NCBI GenBank assembly: GCA_033675265.1
Contig: JAUJYZ010001162.1
Location: 304,001-368,000, forward strand
Reading direction: 5' to 3'
Length of the DNA: 64,000 bases
Origin: Actinostola sp. cb2023
Taxonomy: Eukaryota; Cnidaria; Anthozoa; Actiniaria; Actinostolidae
A program made the translations under genes and the position numbers. The notes under the pieces are model-generated. The model was given only the letters and a program-made list of their open reading frames with translations, ran no database searches and was not told where the DNA came from. Positions 21,493 to 33,073 of this stretch are shown here, piece after piece. Each line of letters starts with the position of its first letter. Positions within the stretch are counted from its first letter, which is position 1.

Positions 21493-22870
21493 CTATAAAG
21501 CAGGTCCGGCGCATTTATTCTGACACTCCTCAAGTGTCTCGAAGTTGTTGGCGTTTCCTTGACAACCACCATAGTCGAACTGCTCGCACTTGGCTGTCTG
21601 TTGGTTGTAGTAATACCTGTATGTCAATGAAAAGCATGGCCCTGGGTCTTTAGGAAACGAGCAAACTTCACCCGAGTTCAGAGTTTCTTCTCCCGCTGCA
21701 GTCAAACCTATAACAAAATAATATAATCATATATACTAACTGATAGAACTACTTTTACAGAGTATTACTACAATTGAACCCATATAATTATATTGTTAGG
21801 GGACCCCTTAGTCGGCGCGTAGGCAAGCACGACAGTCAGGATCGGTTCTTCTGGTTTATTACAAGTTGCCCATAAAATACAATGTTAGTCACTCCGACGC
21901 TGCTTCTAGATCAACTACATTGTTACTTATAAGTGAATTCCTTTTATAATGCTTAGCCAGACATGCCACAACAGGACGAGTGTTTTGGTTAACTCAATCA
22001 GGTTGGACGGCGCCTTTTCCAACGTGATTGGTTGAATGATAAAACATGCCAATCTAACAAAATAGTGGCCAACACAAAGATATCGGCTAACGCATTACTC
22101 GAGGAATGCCAAGGCTAAACTATCACGTGACATATCCCTTTTTGACATTGTTGGAAATGATACGTAGTTTTAAATATTACAAGTATTCAATAACTTTCCT
22201 AGGAGAAACGTGAACGTAAAAGTCGGCCTGAACTTGACGTATATATTACACTATCTTTGAACGTTCATTACTGAATCTGGAAGTGCAACCTAAGCAAAAT
22301 GAAGACATTCATCTTCGTATACGTTACCACTTAGCTGTTAGACTAAACACACTGACACAAGGTCACTGAGCTATGAGGGGTATTCCCCTGTTTCCTAAAT
22401 TGGCTGAGCAAGACGTAATTCGTGAAAATGTAATAAATAATATATCTGCTGAAAAGCGTGGCATAACAATATATACTAACTTTTACCGAGTATTACTACA
22501 ATTGAACCCATATAATTATATTAACCAATAGTCACTGACGTGATATTTTCAATGAAATTAAAGTCTTGGAATTTTTCTTTCTTTTTTCTTTTCTTGGATT
22601 TTTTCACAATGCCTTTTTACGTTCGTTTATAGACGATAGACCGGTCAGAGTCAATTCAATTCTTCGGGGGTTTCTTAATTACGAGGCCGAGTTGCAATCC
22701 CCCCGGCCATATACCGTAACCCTTACTATGCCGAAATAGCCTAATACTTCAGTTAACTGATCCAAGATTTCCCTGTAACAACAGATATCAAAATATAACT
22801 GATCAAATCAGAATACAATCTACTTACATCCAAACACCAGGATCAAAGTCAACAACACGAGAGATTTCAT
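21493..22870 (-). CDS. Single-domain secreted Kunitz protein (Kunitz gene 4)
   Basis: Predicted 85 aa from exons 22828-22870 (signal MKSLVLLTLILVFG, ATG at 22870) and 21493-21707. The domain is canonical with six cysteines, QFDYGGCQGN, and Phe at P1, which would favour a chymotrypsin-like target if it is an inhibitor. The intron holds a solo LTR and the unused duplicate signal exon is downstream. Promoter elements (TATATA and CACGTG) lie 75-90 bp upstream. Of the two duplicate genes this one keeps the original first exon. Confidence 0.87.
21794..22468 (-). mobile_element. Probable solo LTR, copy in duplication unit 2
   Basis: Same element as 19446-20121 and at the same site in the duplicated unit, so it was inserted before the duplication. 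The two copies now differ at only a few bases by eye. Confidence 0.6.
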
Positions 22871-22897
22871 ATTGCGCTGCGTAGAGTTGACGTCTAG

Positions 22898-23430
22898 TTG
22901 AATACAAGTGAGTCTGATGTAAAGTCGATCTGTATGATAGACTATATATTTCTAATCACGTGACTCTGAAATCACTTGACTCTGAAATCACGTGATATAA
23001 TAGCCACATCATCAGCTCTCCCGGTAGAGCAGTGTTATGTTAGGGTACGTTAGTTGCTCTATCCGAGGTGACTATACTTGCCGACATCCGTGGGGGCTTG
23101 GACAGAATACGCCGATGTATGAGAGAGAACTGGGACTTTCTCTTCTATGAGATCATCGTAAGGGAGAGTAAAGACATAGCCGGGAGACATAGCCAGGACA
23201 TGCCAGTTGATAATGTGTTTTACTAAGAACTTTGACGCCGGATTCGATCATTTTATTGAACCGTCATGAGCTGATTTCTGGTTGCAATATGTGGTTACTA
23301 TGGGGGGAGGGGAGAAGGACTAAGAAATGAACAGAACAAGGACACTGAGCCAGTTAATGATGATTTTTAATATTCCATGCAGTATTTTTAACCCCTCTAG
23401 TTATACTAAACCCCTCTAGTTAATGAGCCT
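22898..23430. other. Intergenic region 5' of Kunitz gene 4 and 3' of Kunitz gene 5
   Basis: Beyond the promoter elements no gene was recognised. From about 23220 the sequence is related to 28930-29580 (GCTGATTTCTGGTTGCAA and repeated AAACCCCTCTAGTTATAC), which is the 3' flank of the related Kunitz gene 6. Confidence 0.45.
22943..22962 (-). promoter_or_regulatory. TATA and CACGTG elements of Kunitz gene 4
   Basis: A TATATA stretch at about 22943-22949 and TCACGTGA with its core at 22957-22962 lie 73-92 bp upstream of the ATG at 22870. A further CACGTG is at about 22989, with a CACTTG variant between them. Confidence 0.5.
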
Positions 23431-23434
23431 TGGC

Positions 23435-23471
23435 CATGGTCAGCGGTAACTCGTCTGACTTGATCACCAGT
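23435..23471 (-). other. Conserved downstream (3' UTR) exon of Kunitz gene 5
   Basis: Strong acceptor TTTGTTTGTTTGTTGTAG before 23471, then a segment conserved with 29601-29637 and partly with about 36585-36625 (GATCAAGTCRGACGAGT). The coding exon at 23596-23657 has a stop 7 nt before a GTGAGT donor, so this would be spliced 3' UTR. The lower end is not defined. Confidence 0.55.
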
Positions 23472-23595
23472 CTACAACAAACAAACAAACTTGGTTTTCT
23501 TGGGGTTTGTAGTTTTGTTAAAGAGAAAAAGGTTTGAATGTCGACTTTCTAAACGATATTGATTAGAGACTGATTAAAACAAAATACTCACCATT

Positions 23596-26500
23596 TCAAA
23601 ACGCTCCTTGGAACGGTTCGCTAGGGCCCTCCTCAATAGCATCTCTCGAGGTTTTCCCTATTTAAATATGATAATAATCAGTGAATAATAATAACCTAAC
23701 ACGTTCAAACATGGACACAGACCGCTATGAGTTCATAATGTTAATATGCATTCGTATATAGTGAAATATGCACGTATATACTTTTCGTCAGTTTCTTTAA
23801 CTAAATTATTTCATGGAAACTTGTGAAGGTTGATGATTAGATGGTTGCAGGAACCCAGAGTTTCTATCTTATTGATATTTTATTACCACGATTTCCGAAC
23901 GGCCGCGACAACGATGTTTAGGTCGATATAAGCGAGTATGAGATGTATTATAGTGCATGTGTGTGTTCATACAGTCATTCTCAAAAACGTTGTCCAGATG
24001 AAAAGACTACAATAAAGTCACCAGATTCATTATGTTTTCAATTTCTGTACACGGAACTGCAAGTTGATACCAGCGCAAAACTAATGAATCATGTGACTTT
24101 ATTGTAGTATTATAGTCTTTTCGTCTGGACAACCTTTTTGAGAAGGACTGTATATTAGAGCATGATTTCGTATGGCTGTGAAAACACGGCACGGTCACGG
24201 CACGAAATCAAACTTCACGGCATGGGCACGAAATGGTCACGGCACGTCCTACCCTGGGTCCCATAGGCACCCACTCGGCCTCTGGCACCCAGGGTAAGTA
24301 CGTCGATGCGATATCTTCTCTAATACCTTTGCACTTTTTTTCACATTCGTTCAGGGACCTGAAGACGTTAGCGTTGCCAGCACATTCACCAAAATTGAAC
24401 TGCCCACACTGTCCTTCGTCGATATCATAGTAGAAACGACCACAGGGAACAACTGCTTTTGGTAACTTACACTTCTTCTTAGGATGAGCTACAGTCAGGC
24501 CTGGAACGCAACGATACCATGCATTACAAACGTGTTTTATTTTAAACGTGTTTTTTATTCACAGTACCCCCCCCCCCCCCCCCCCCCCGGAGTCCCTTTT
24601 GGCGTTCACAGATACCGCTGTAAAGCCGCTGTACTTATTGACAACAGACAGACGCATTTGTACAGAGTCAGTGTAGATTATTCACAAATATCAACAAGAA
24701 CACGAACAAATGTTGACATGAAACAAAAGAAACATTTTTGAATTGCACGAACTGTTCTCTGGATCGAGGCTAACCCTGTAGTAAATACGTCTTGTCAAGG
24801 ACAGCGCCGGTCATCTCCAAACAACTCGAAACTACTATTGACTGAGGGTGGGAGGGCTAGGACGGGAAAGTATTTGATTCGAGGTCATTATGATGTACGA
24901 GTTCATTTTCTACAAGAAAACTAAAACAAAAGTTTGGCTTTCTCAATATCGAAGGGAGCCTTCTTTCGCCATTTTTGATTTTAAATAGTGTTTGAACTAT
25001 GCCATGTTTCTCGCTTCCACGCCGAGAGGACCCTGGGAATGAGCGTGTCTTTACCGCTAGCCAGTACTCCGGCGACGGAACACATGAACTGAATTTTATA
25101 TTAATTTGAAATTGAATTGAATTTTATATTAAAAATTGAATTTTATTGAATTGAATTTTATATTAAAAATTGAATTTTATTGAATTGAATTTTATATTAA
25201 AATTGAAGCTGGATTTATATGTGAACAATATAATACGGCATATTTCGTGGAGAACCAGAGATGCTAAGTTACATGCCATGCAGCGTGATATCATCTAGCG
25301 TTCTATCGCCTAGGTGCAAAGTAATTCAGTCAATCTATCTGACACTAATAAAGTAGCTTTGAAACTAAATGAACAACTTGACATTTTGTTGAATACTTCT
25401 CATTAAGTCTAACATGATGGAGGGTGTTTGTTGTTAGCACCTTCTTATTGTCTTGAAGTTCCCTGTTTGTCTTTCAAACCGACTTTAAACTTACTTATTT
25501 CTTGTAATATCTTTTCCCGCCTCTCATCAAACGTTTATACAACTTCTCCCGTGGCTTGAGGGAAATTTAATCACTAATTTCCCTAATTGTCAAGGTATCA
25601 GTTTGTAATGATCATGATCACCGAGGAAATAAAGTGAATGTAGTTCACTAGAGCGGTAACTACAATCTTTTTCTCAAAGAGCGTTGATTACCCCACATTC
25701 TGGGGAATGTAGAAATTGGGATGCTTTGTTTCATTTGTACAATGATCAAGTATTTTTAGTCAGTTTAGGCATATTTAATCGTCATTTTGATCACAAATCA
25801 TGGCGGAAAGTTGTTTTGCCTTTGTAAAAGACGCTGAAGTTGACCGGCAATCAAGGGAAAGTGCCCGAAAATACGAAAAAACAACTTCATACGGCTATGA
25901 CACTCAGAGCGTAGAGCGCGTACCAAGTTTGTAATTGCTGTCGTAGTACGAAGATTTCGGTACATGATAACAGTAAAAACAAATAACAATCTTGAATGAA
26001 AACTTGAAGATCTGGCTATGGCTATAGCTTGAGATACTCTGTCAAAGTTACTGGTACGAGAACTTCGGACTATTTCTCGATCACCTACAGCGTTTCGGCA
26101 AGATGGTGGCCAACCAGGTTCGTCGAGGTTTCAGAAGAGAAATACTGAAAGAAAACGTTGTCCCGAAAAACACAAATATGCGACAAAATATAGGATAAAG
26201 TTGTGAGTTCATACTTTGATAAGTTAGATAGTTTTCTCAATCTGCTTGGTTAATTAAAGTTACTTGAAAAGGCCGTGAGCAAACATTGAATTCAAGCATA
26301 ACAGCGAATGATTGCCGATACTTTTCATAAGATTTCTCCACGTTTCCTTGTTTGTCTTGTTATTATAACTTATTCAACTCAGTAATCACTCAAACAATTC
26401 TAATTGTTGAGTATTGAAATAGTGTTTTTAGTTGTCTCAATAAGCACACAAGAGCAAATGCATGGAACTCTTTCAGTGACATTTACTTGCCAGTTGAGAG

Positions 26501-27882
26501 ATTCGATCTAAATACATTTTAGTTCGTTTTTTGCACTAATGGAATTATGTCATACTTGTGTATCCTGACACAGGATAAACGTATAACCATACTAACCAAG
26601 GATTTGGACACTAAGCATTAATACAGTCTTTTATCGTGATTTCGGTAATCCTCTTGATACTTTAAGGAAACTAGGTCAATACATGGACAAAGTGAAATCC
26701 GATTTTAACAGATAATTGCATCCTTGAGTGGGAAAGTACTTATCGCGATACAACTATCAACACATGACAGGTGTTGCATCCTTGAGTGGGAAAGTACTTA
26801 TCGCGATACAACTATCATTTAATAACTTAACTTGACTGGTGAAGTTAAGAGCGAGTCTCTTTGTTTAAGTTGGTATTAACTGAAATGAACCACTAAGCTT
26901 CAGTTGAGACTTTGGTCAAAATAAAGTACTAAAATATTTGTCATGACAATGGGCTAAAGGCAAGAAATAAAGAGTTCCCCCCCTCCCATCCCCCGGGCAT
27001 ACCCCAGGAATTTGTAAGGTCCTAAGGGCGGGGATTTTGTACAAGAACCGGGGGTGGGGGGTGGGGATAACTTGACCGAGCGTATAATCAATGGCGGAAT
27101 TCATAATAATGGCATTCGCCGGTAAAGAGACTACTCTTGTCGCCGCCGATTGGCTTGAAAAACAAGGTCTTGCAAAGTTAATGGCTTTGTTTTATAAAGA
27201 AACACTTCATGATTTTAAACATGAAGTTGTTGGTTGCTTTTCCGGGGGCGGGGAATTTGTTATTTCTGGCGGCCCGGGGGCAGGGAATTTGTAGTCCCAC
27301 GAAAAAAAAAAGACAAATTCCCGGGGGTCAGCCCCGGAGGGGATGGTAACAGCTGGAATTGATCCATGCATTAAACTCCGGCATGAAGGTTTATCATGTT
27401 ATTTCAAAACTCATAGGACAAAAATATGATTATCATAGCTGGAAAGAGCTCGTTGAAATTAGTAAAAATGTGAAGTTTGAAAAAGATCGCTTCACAAATT
27501 GCGAAGATAGGAATTTTCAAAAATCGAAATTTTCTATGAAAACCTTTGGAAATTTGCTCTTGCCTACCAACAAAGGTTTTCATACAAAATTTCGATTTTT
27601 AAAAATTCATATCTTCACAATTTGTGAAGCGATCTTTTCCAAACTTCACAATTTTACTAATTTCAACGAGCTTTTTCCAGCTATGATAATCATATTTTTG
27701 TCCTATGGCTCCCACCCTCATTCGGACAGAGTGGTCCAAGGTCCCATAAATTTCCCGGTCGAAAATCGTAGAAGGGAGAATTAGTGGTTTGTATGTCCCT
27801 AGAATGACAAAGGAAACCGAGGCGATCATGGTATTAACTTACATATGGCCAGGGCAACGCACACGTAGAAAAGCACTTTCAT
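23596..27882 (-). CDS. Kunitz protein with shortened binding loop (Kunitz gene 5)
   Basis: Predicted 91 aa from exons 27843-27882 (signal MKVLFYVCVALAI), 24327-24500 and 23596-23657 (20-residue tail and stop TGA). The six cysteines remain, but between Cys2 and the conserved aromatic pair there are only GR before FYY. The sister gene at 33 kb has GRHVPR there: an in-frame 12-nt loss removes most of the protease-binding loop. The usual YGGC core is changed to FGEC. It may be a non-inhibitory Kunitz fold or a decaying copy; the frame and splice sites are intact. The tail ends PFQGAF, like PFQGFF in Kunitz gene 6. The long first intron is full of repeats. Confidence 0.8.
23970..24152. mobile_element. 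MITE, TACAGTCATTCTCAAAAACG family
   Basis: Terminal inverted repeats of about 60 bp (TACAGTCATTCTCAAAAACG, then TTGTCCAGAT; GACTACAATAAAGTCA). A second member is at 57750-58008. Confidence 0.8.
24567..24830. mobile_element. Poly-C run and adjacent repeat element
   Basis: A 22-base poly-C run (24567-24588) follows AGTA and precedes GGAGTCCC, like the GAGTACCCCCC ends of MITEs at 32.9 and 63.3 kb. After it, 24605-24830 is related to the foldback element at 11340-11560 (GACGCATTTGTACAGAGTCA; GAGGCTAACCCTGTA). It lies just upstream of the Kunitz gene 5 domain exon. Confidence 0.55.
25085..25205. repeat. AT-rich tandem repeat (ATTGAATTTTATATTAAAA)
   Basis: Three to four imperfect copies of ATTGAATTTTATATTAAAA. 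Two further copies occur at about 28676-28735 in front of the same flanking sequence, showing shared origin of these intron and intergenic segments. Confidence 0.75.
26705..26818. repeat. Direct duplication of about 42 bp
   Basis: TGCATCCTTGAGTGGGAAAG and the following TACTTATCGCGATACAACTA occur twice, with TCAACACATGACAGGTGT between them. Confidence 0.8.
26975..27345. mobile_element. GC-rich MITE-like element with a short open frame
   Basis: CCCCCCTCCCATCCCCCGGG at the left and AATTCCCGGGGGTCAGCCCC at the right enclose repeated GGGGCGGGGAATTTGT words. A 67-codon open frame (27091-27294) has unremarkable composition at its start and repetitive Gly codons at its end; no family was recognised. 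It lies in the first intron of Kunitz gene 5. Confidence 0.45.
27411..27711. mobile_element. Large foldback element with arms of about 140 bp
   Basis: The left arm starts ATAGGACAAAAATATGATTA and the right arm ends with its inverse. The arms pair through AGATCGCTTCACAAATTG and further, leaving a short centre near 27560. Both strands show the same open frame because of the palindrome, not because of a gene. Confidence 0.85.
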
Positions 27883-27956
27883 CTTCACCAATGCTGAATG
27901 TCGTCGTGTTTGCAAAGTGATCTTCAAACTACGCTTTGTCCGCTCCTTGATCTGCA

Positions 27957-27984
27957 ATATATAATCGACTAACTACATCACGTG
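27957..27984 (-). promoter_or_regulatory. TATA and CACGTG elements of Kunitz gene 5
   Basis: A TATATA-containing stretch at 27957-27965 and CACGTG at 27979-27984, 75-102 bp upstream of the ATG at 27882. A CRE-like TGACGTCA (about 27990) follows. The Kunitz gene 6 promoter aligns with this but lacks the TATA-bearing 33 bp. Confidence 0.5.
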
Positions 27985-29600
27985 ACCATGACGTCACCCT
28001 TCAATTAGAATGTTGCCTCGTTCTCATGATGCCACGTCCCCACGGTACTTCTTCTCCCATCATACATCACTTGTTTTTGAAAATGTTACCAACCAGCCTC
28101 GTTCCCATGGCGATATCATCTTTTGAGACCCTGCGTTGGATGAACTGATGATTCCTTTTGATTGGATAATACGGTGGGCCATATCTAAACCTGAAAATTA
28201 CACCCTATTCCGTATGTTAAGACGATCATAACTGAATAAATCTGAAAATCTCTCTATTTTAGACCGTGCAGGATTCTGGAGTATTTTGAGAAACTTCTCG
28301 AGACGGCTTTCAAGAACTCGTTACAAGCGGGTATAGCAACTCGGGGATTCTGATAACCATACATTATCTCAAACCTAATGGGCAAGATGTATTCGATAGA
28401 GTCGTTTTCGTACGAGTGGGAAACCTACGGTACCGTGACACTCAAATGGCTTCATTTCTGAACCAATCAAAAAGCGTGCAGATGCATCTCAACCAATCAA
28501 ACTCTTTCTATACAGCAAGGCGCGGTGAGGTGACGGTGCGGCAACATTCCCACTCATACGATAACTATATACAGAGACTAAAACGGTAAATGAGTAAACC
28601 CTAAGAAACTCAAAACTACGCATACTGAAAGAGACTTTTAAGCATAAAGATTTACCTACATATAATTACGGTATGAAGTGAATTTTATATTAAAAATTGA
28701 ATTTTATTGCATTGAATTTTATATTAAAAATTGATGCTGGATTTGTACCTGAACAATAGCATATTTCGTGGAGAACCGGAAATGCTAAGTTACATGCCAG
28801 CGTGATATCATCTAAAGTTATTTCGATCAACGATTACCGCCTACCGGTTATTAAAGTTATTTCGATCAACGACTACCGGTGTAACTGCTTGGATTATGTG
28901 AGCGTCAGTTAATAATGAGTTTTACAATAAAGAACTGACTTTGATGCCACGTATTCGATCATTTTCTACCAGTGCATCTTCTTTTACTAACCGACATTAG
29001 CTGATTACTGGTTGCAAGATGGTGTTACTGTGGGAGGGGGGGAGGGGAGAAGGAAGGTAACGTCTGTCCCCCCGGCTCGACCCAATTCCTCCTCTCCTCC
29101 TCCTGGGATCATGGACTGAGGAAGTCTCTCAGCCTAAAACCTCGCCGCAGTGAGTAGTTGACGAGGCACTGGTGCCCAGGAGGAAAGAGGACAGGAGAAG
29201 GCCAAAACTGAAGTGAGAGGTCACTCTTGTATCTAGTCGAACTTAGTTCATGTTAGTTGACGTTTTATAAAAGTAAAATAAAGTAGTTTATTTAAACACG
29301 TATCGTCCTAGCTCTTTCAAAATACGAACGTGCAATATAATAAATACTCTAATTAACAAAGCTAATAACTAATTTTATATAAATTAAATATAATAGATAA
29401 ATGATATTCTATATTAAACTTTTATGCTTGGAATGTGACCAAGAAATGAACACAACAATGACCATGAGCGGCCAGTAAATGATGAATTTTAATAACAATT
29501 TTGTCACATGATTCTGTCAGTCATTTCACTCAGTACTTTAAACCCCTCTAGTTATACTAAACCCCTCTAGTTATACTAAACCCCTCTAGTTATACTTGGC
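27985..29600. other. Intergenic region between Kunitz genes 5 and 6
   Basis: No gene recognised. It contains a TAGAGTCG-family MITE (28397-28568), AT-rich copies of the 25.1-kb repeat, a segment shared with 25.2 and 34.3 kb (CATATTTCGTGGAGAAC), and a segment shared with the region 3' of Kunitz gene 5. Confidence 0.45.
28397..28568. mobile_element. MITE, TAGAGTCGTTTTCGTACGAG family
   Basis: Left end TAGAGTCGTTTTCGTACGAG, right end with the inverse CCCACTCATACGATAACTAT. About 170 bp, with internal CAACCAATCAAA as in other members. Confidence 0.75.
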
Positions 29601-29637
29601 CATGGTCAGCGGTAACTCGTCTGACTTGATCACCAGT
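29601..29637 (-). other. Conserved downstream (3' UTR) exon of Kunitz gene 6
   Basis: Same acceptor and same sequence as 23435-23471. If it is spliced to the coding exon at 33074-33114, the 3.1-kb satellite array lies inside a 3' UTR intron. Confidence 0.5.
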
Positions 29638-29794
29638 CTACAACAAACAAACAAACTTGGTTTTCTTGGGGTTTGTAGTTTTGTTAAAGAGAAAAAGGTT
29701 TAAATGTCGACTTTCTAAACGATATTGATTAGAGGCTGAATCAAAGGCGCCCATTGTCTAGTCCAGTTTGCTATGACTAAGACTAGCGAGCAGA

Positions 29795-32469
29795 GCCGGA
29801 CTAGAAACGGGTTGGGACTAGGACTGAGCGTAAGGCAAAGTGGGCTAGAAACGGGTCGGGACTAGGACTGATCGTAAGACAGAGCGGGCTAGAAACGGAT
29901 CGGGACTAGGACTGAGCGTAAGGCAAAGCGGGCTAGAAACGGGTCGGGAATAGGAATAAGCGTAGGATAGAGCGGGCTAGAAACGGGTTGGAATTAGGAC
30001 TGAGCGTAAGGCAAAGCGGGCTAGAAACGGGTTGGAATTAGGACTGAACATAGGGCAAAGCGGGCTAGAAACGGGTCGGGACTAGGACTAAGCGTAGGAC
30101 AGAGCGGGCTAGAAACGGGTTGGAATTAGGACTGAGCATAAGGCAAAGCGGGCTAGAAACGGGTCGGGACTAGGACTAAGCGTAGGATAGAGCGGGCTAG
30201 AAACGGGTTGGAATTAGGACTGAGCGTAAGGCAAAGCGGGCTAGAAACGGGTTGGAATTAGGACTGAGCGTTAGGCAAAGCGGGCTAGAAACGGGTGGGG
30301 ACTAGGACTGATCGTATAGGACAGAGCGGGCTAGAAACGGGTCGGGAATAGGAATAAGCGTAGGATAGAGCGGGCTAGAAACGGGTTGGAATTAGGACTG
30401 AGCGTAGGATAGAGCGGGCTAGAAACGGGTTGGAATTAGGACTGAGCGTAAGGCAAAGCGGGCTAGAAACGGGTTGGAATTAGGACTAAGCGTAGGACAG
30501 AGCGGGCTAGAAACGGATCGGGACTAGGACTGAGCGTAAGGCAAAGTGGGCTAGAAACGGGTCGGGACTAGGACTGATCGTAAGACAGAGCGGGCTAGAA
30601 ACGGATCGGGACTAGGACTGAGCGTAAGGCAAAGCGGGCTAGAAACGGGTCGGGAATAGGAATAAGCGTAGGATAGAGCGGGCTAGAAACGGGTTGGAAT
30701 TAGGACTGAGCGTAAGGCAAAGCGGGCTAGAAACGGGTTGGAATTAGGACTGAGCATAGGGCAAAGCGGGCTAGAAACGGGTCGGGACTAGGACTAAGCG
30801 TAGGACAGAGCGGGCTAGAAACGGGTCGGAATTAGGACTGAGCGTAAGGCAAAGCGGGCTAGAAACGGGTTGGAATTAGGACTGAACATAGGGCAAAGCG
30901 GGCTAGAAACGGGTCGGGAATAGGACTGTACTAAGCGTAGGACAGAGCGGACTAGAAACGGGTTGGAATTAGGACTGAGCGTAAGGCAAAGCGGGCTAGA
31001 AACGGGTCGGGAATAGGAATAAGCGTAGGATAGAGCGGGCTAGAAACGGGTTGGAATTAGGACTGAGCGTAAGGCAAAGCGGGCTAGAAACGGGTTGGAA
31101 TTAGGACTGAGCATAGGGCAAAGCGGGCTATAAACGGGTCGGGACTAGGACTAAGCGTAGAACAGAGCGGGCTAGAAACGGGTTGGAATTAGGACTGAGC
31201 GTAAGGCAAAGCGGGCTAGAAACGGGTTGGAATTAGGACTGAACATAGGGCAAAGCGGGCTAGAAACGGGTCGGGACTAGGACTAAGCGTAGGACAGAGC
31301 GGGCTAGAAACGGGTTGGAATTAGGACTGAGCGTAAGGCAAAGCGGGCTAGAAACGGGTTGGAATTAGGACTGAGCGTTAGGCAAAGCGGGCTAGAAACG
31401 GGTGGGGACTAGGACTGATCGTATAGGACAGAGCGGGCTAGAAACGGGTCGGGACTAGGACTGAGCGTAGGGCAAAGCGGGCTAGAAACGGGTTGGGACT
31501 AGGACTGAGCGTAGGGCAAAGCGGGCTAGAAACGGGTCGGGACTAAGGACTGATCGTATAGGACAGAGCGGGCTAGAAACGGGTCGGGACTAGGACTGAG
31601 CGTAGGGCAAAGCGGGCTAGAAACGGGTTGGGACTAGGACTGAGCGTAGGGCAAAGTGGTCTAGAAACGGGTCGGGACTAGGACTGATCGTAGCGGGCTA
31701 GAAACGGGTTGGGACTAGGACTGAGCGTAGGGCAAAGCGGGCTAGAAACGGGTCGGGACTAGGACTGAGCGTAGGGCAAAGCGGGCTAGAAACGGGTCGG
31801 GACTAGGACTGAGCGTAGGGCAAAGCGGGCTAGAAACGGGTCGGGACTAAGGACTGATCGTATAGGACAGAGCGGGCTAGAAACGGGTCGGGACTAGAAC
31901 TGAGCGTAGGGCAAAGCGGGCTAGAAACGGGTCGGGACTAAGGACTGATCGTATAGGACAGAGCGGGCTAGAAACGGGTCGGGACTAGGACTGAGCGTAG
32001 GGCAAAGCGGGCTAGCGGGTTGGGACTAGGGGCTAGAAACGGGTCGGGGAACTGAGCGTAGGGGACTGATCGGGTATAAGGACTGATCGTATAGGACAGA
32101 GCGGGCTAGAAACGGGTCGGGACTAGGACTGAGCGTAGGGCAAAGCGGGCTAGAAACGGGTTGGGACTAGGACTGAGCGTAGGGCAAAGTGGTCTAGAAA
32201 CGGGTCGGGACTAGGACTGATCGTAGGACAGAGCGGGCTAGAAACGGGTTGGGACTAAGGACTGATCGTATAGGACAGAGCGGGCTAGAAACGGGTCGGG
32301 ACTAGGACTGAGCGTAGGGCAAAGCGGGCTAGAAACGGGTTGGGACTAGGACTGAGCGTAGGGCAAAGTGGTCTAGAAACGGGTCGGGACTAGGACTGAT
32401 CGTAGGACAGAGCGGGCTAGAAACGGGTTGGGACCAGGACTGATCGTAGGGCAGAGCGGGCTAGAAACG
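29795..32469. repeat. Large 44-bp minisatellite, about 60 copies
   Basis: Units of 42-46 bp built on GGGCTAGAAACGGGTYGGGA, CTAGGACTGAGCGTAGGGCA and AAGC. Variant units (GGAATTAGGACTGAGCGTAA; GGACAGAGC) recur in the same order, giving a higher-order pattern. One last partial unit (about 32920-32946) is separated by an inserted element at 32469-32919. Confidence 0.95.
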
Positions 32470-32919
32470 CCGGGGGGAGGGGGGAGGGGGGACAACCGGC
32501 CATTTTTTGGGTAGGGGTTTTGCCGCCATGATCCCAAAAACCTTACCCTATCCCAGACCTAAAAACGGAAATTTTCCGTACCCTATCCTAAACCTATGCT
32601 TCAAAATCTACACCCTATCCCAGAGCTAAGCTTGAAAATCAATACCCTATCACAGACTAAAATTGAAAGTTCGTGACCAATTTGAAGCTAAGAATTTTTA
32701 TTTTGCCGCTACGATTATTTATAAGCATTAGAGATCTTCAAATGCTCGTAAAAATGCAAAAAGAATGATAACTACTTGGTTCGTTGTAAAAAAAAACATA
32801 CCCTATCCCTGCAGTGCAAATGGGCAAAATATATACCCTATCCCAGACCTGAGAAGCTCGAAAACCATACCCTATCGGCATATACCCGTATAGCTTATAT
32901 AGGGGAGTACCCCCCCGGG
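32469..32919. mobile_element. MITE with CCGGGGGG ends inserted in the 44-bp array
   Basis: Left end CCGGGGGGAGGGGGGAGG, right end GGGAGTACCCCCCCGGG. Array sequence (TAGAAACGGG) resumes directly after it. Inside are repeated ACCCTATCCCAGACCT phrases. A single related end (CCCGGGGGGTACTCCCT) is at about 13198. Confidence 0.7.
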
Positions 32920-33073
32920 TAGAAACGGGTCGGGACTAGGACTGAGCTGAACCTGACTTTGGGCGGAACTCCGCAGGTCAACAAATCAGAGGCTCAAGTT
33001 TACAATGTTTTCTCTAGTGAGTGAGTGATCACGTGACATCGAAACCCCAACATAAGACAAATCACTCACCATT

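Larger units (their letters stand above)
20649..22897. repeat. Tandem segmental duplication, unit 2
   Basis: 2249 bp, the partner of 18281-20648. It contains the duplicated first signal exon (20925-20997), the Kunitz exon 21493-21707, a solo LTR, and the intact second signal exon (22828-22870). Differences from unit 1 by eye are scattered single bases and a few indels. Confidence 0.92.

Noticed and set aside
23464..23471. A two-codon terminal coding exon for Kunitz gene 5 (Trp then stop)
   Set aside because: The exon at 23596-23657 gives a better tail that is conserved in gene 6; the 23471 exon fits 3' UTR.
29795..32469. A CRISPR-like array
   Set aside because: Units are contiguous with no unique spacers, and the DNA is animal; it is a minisatellite.
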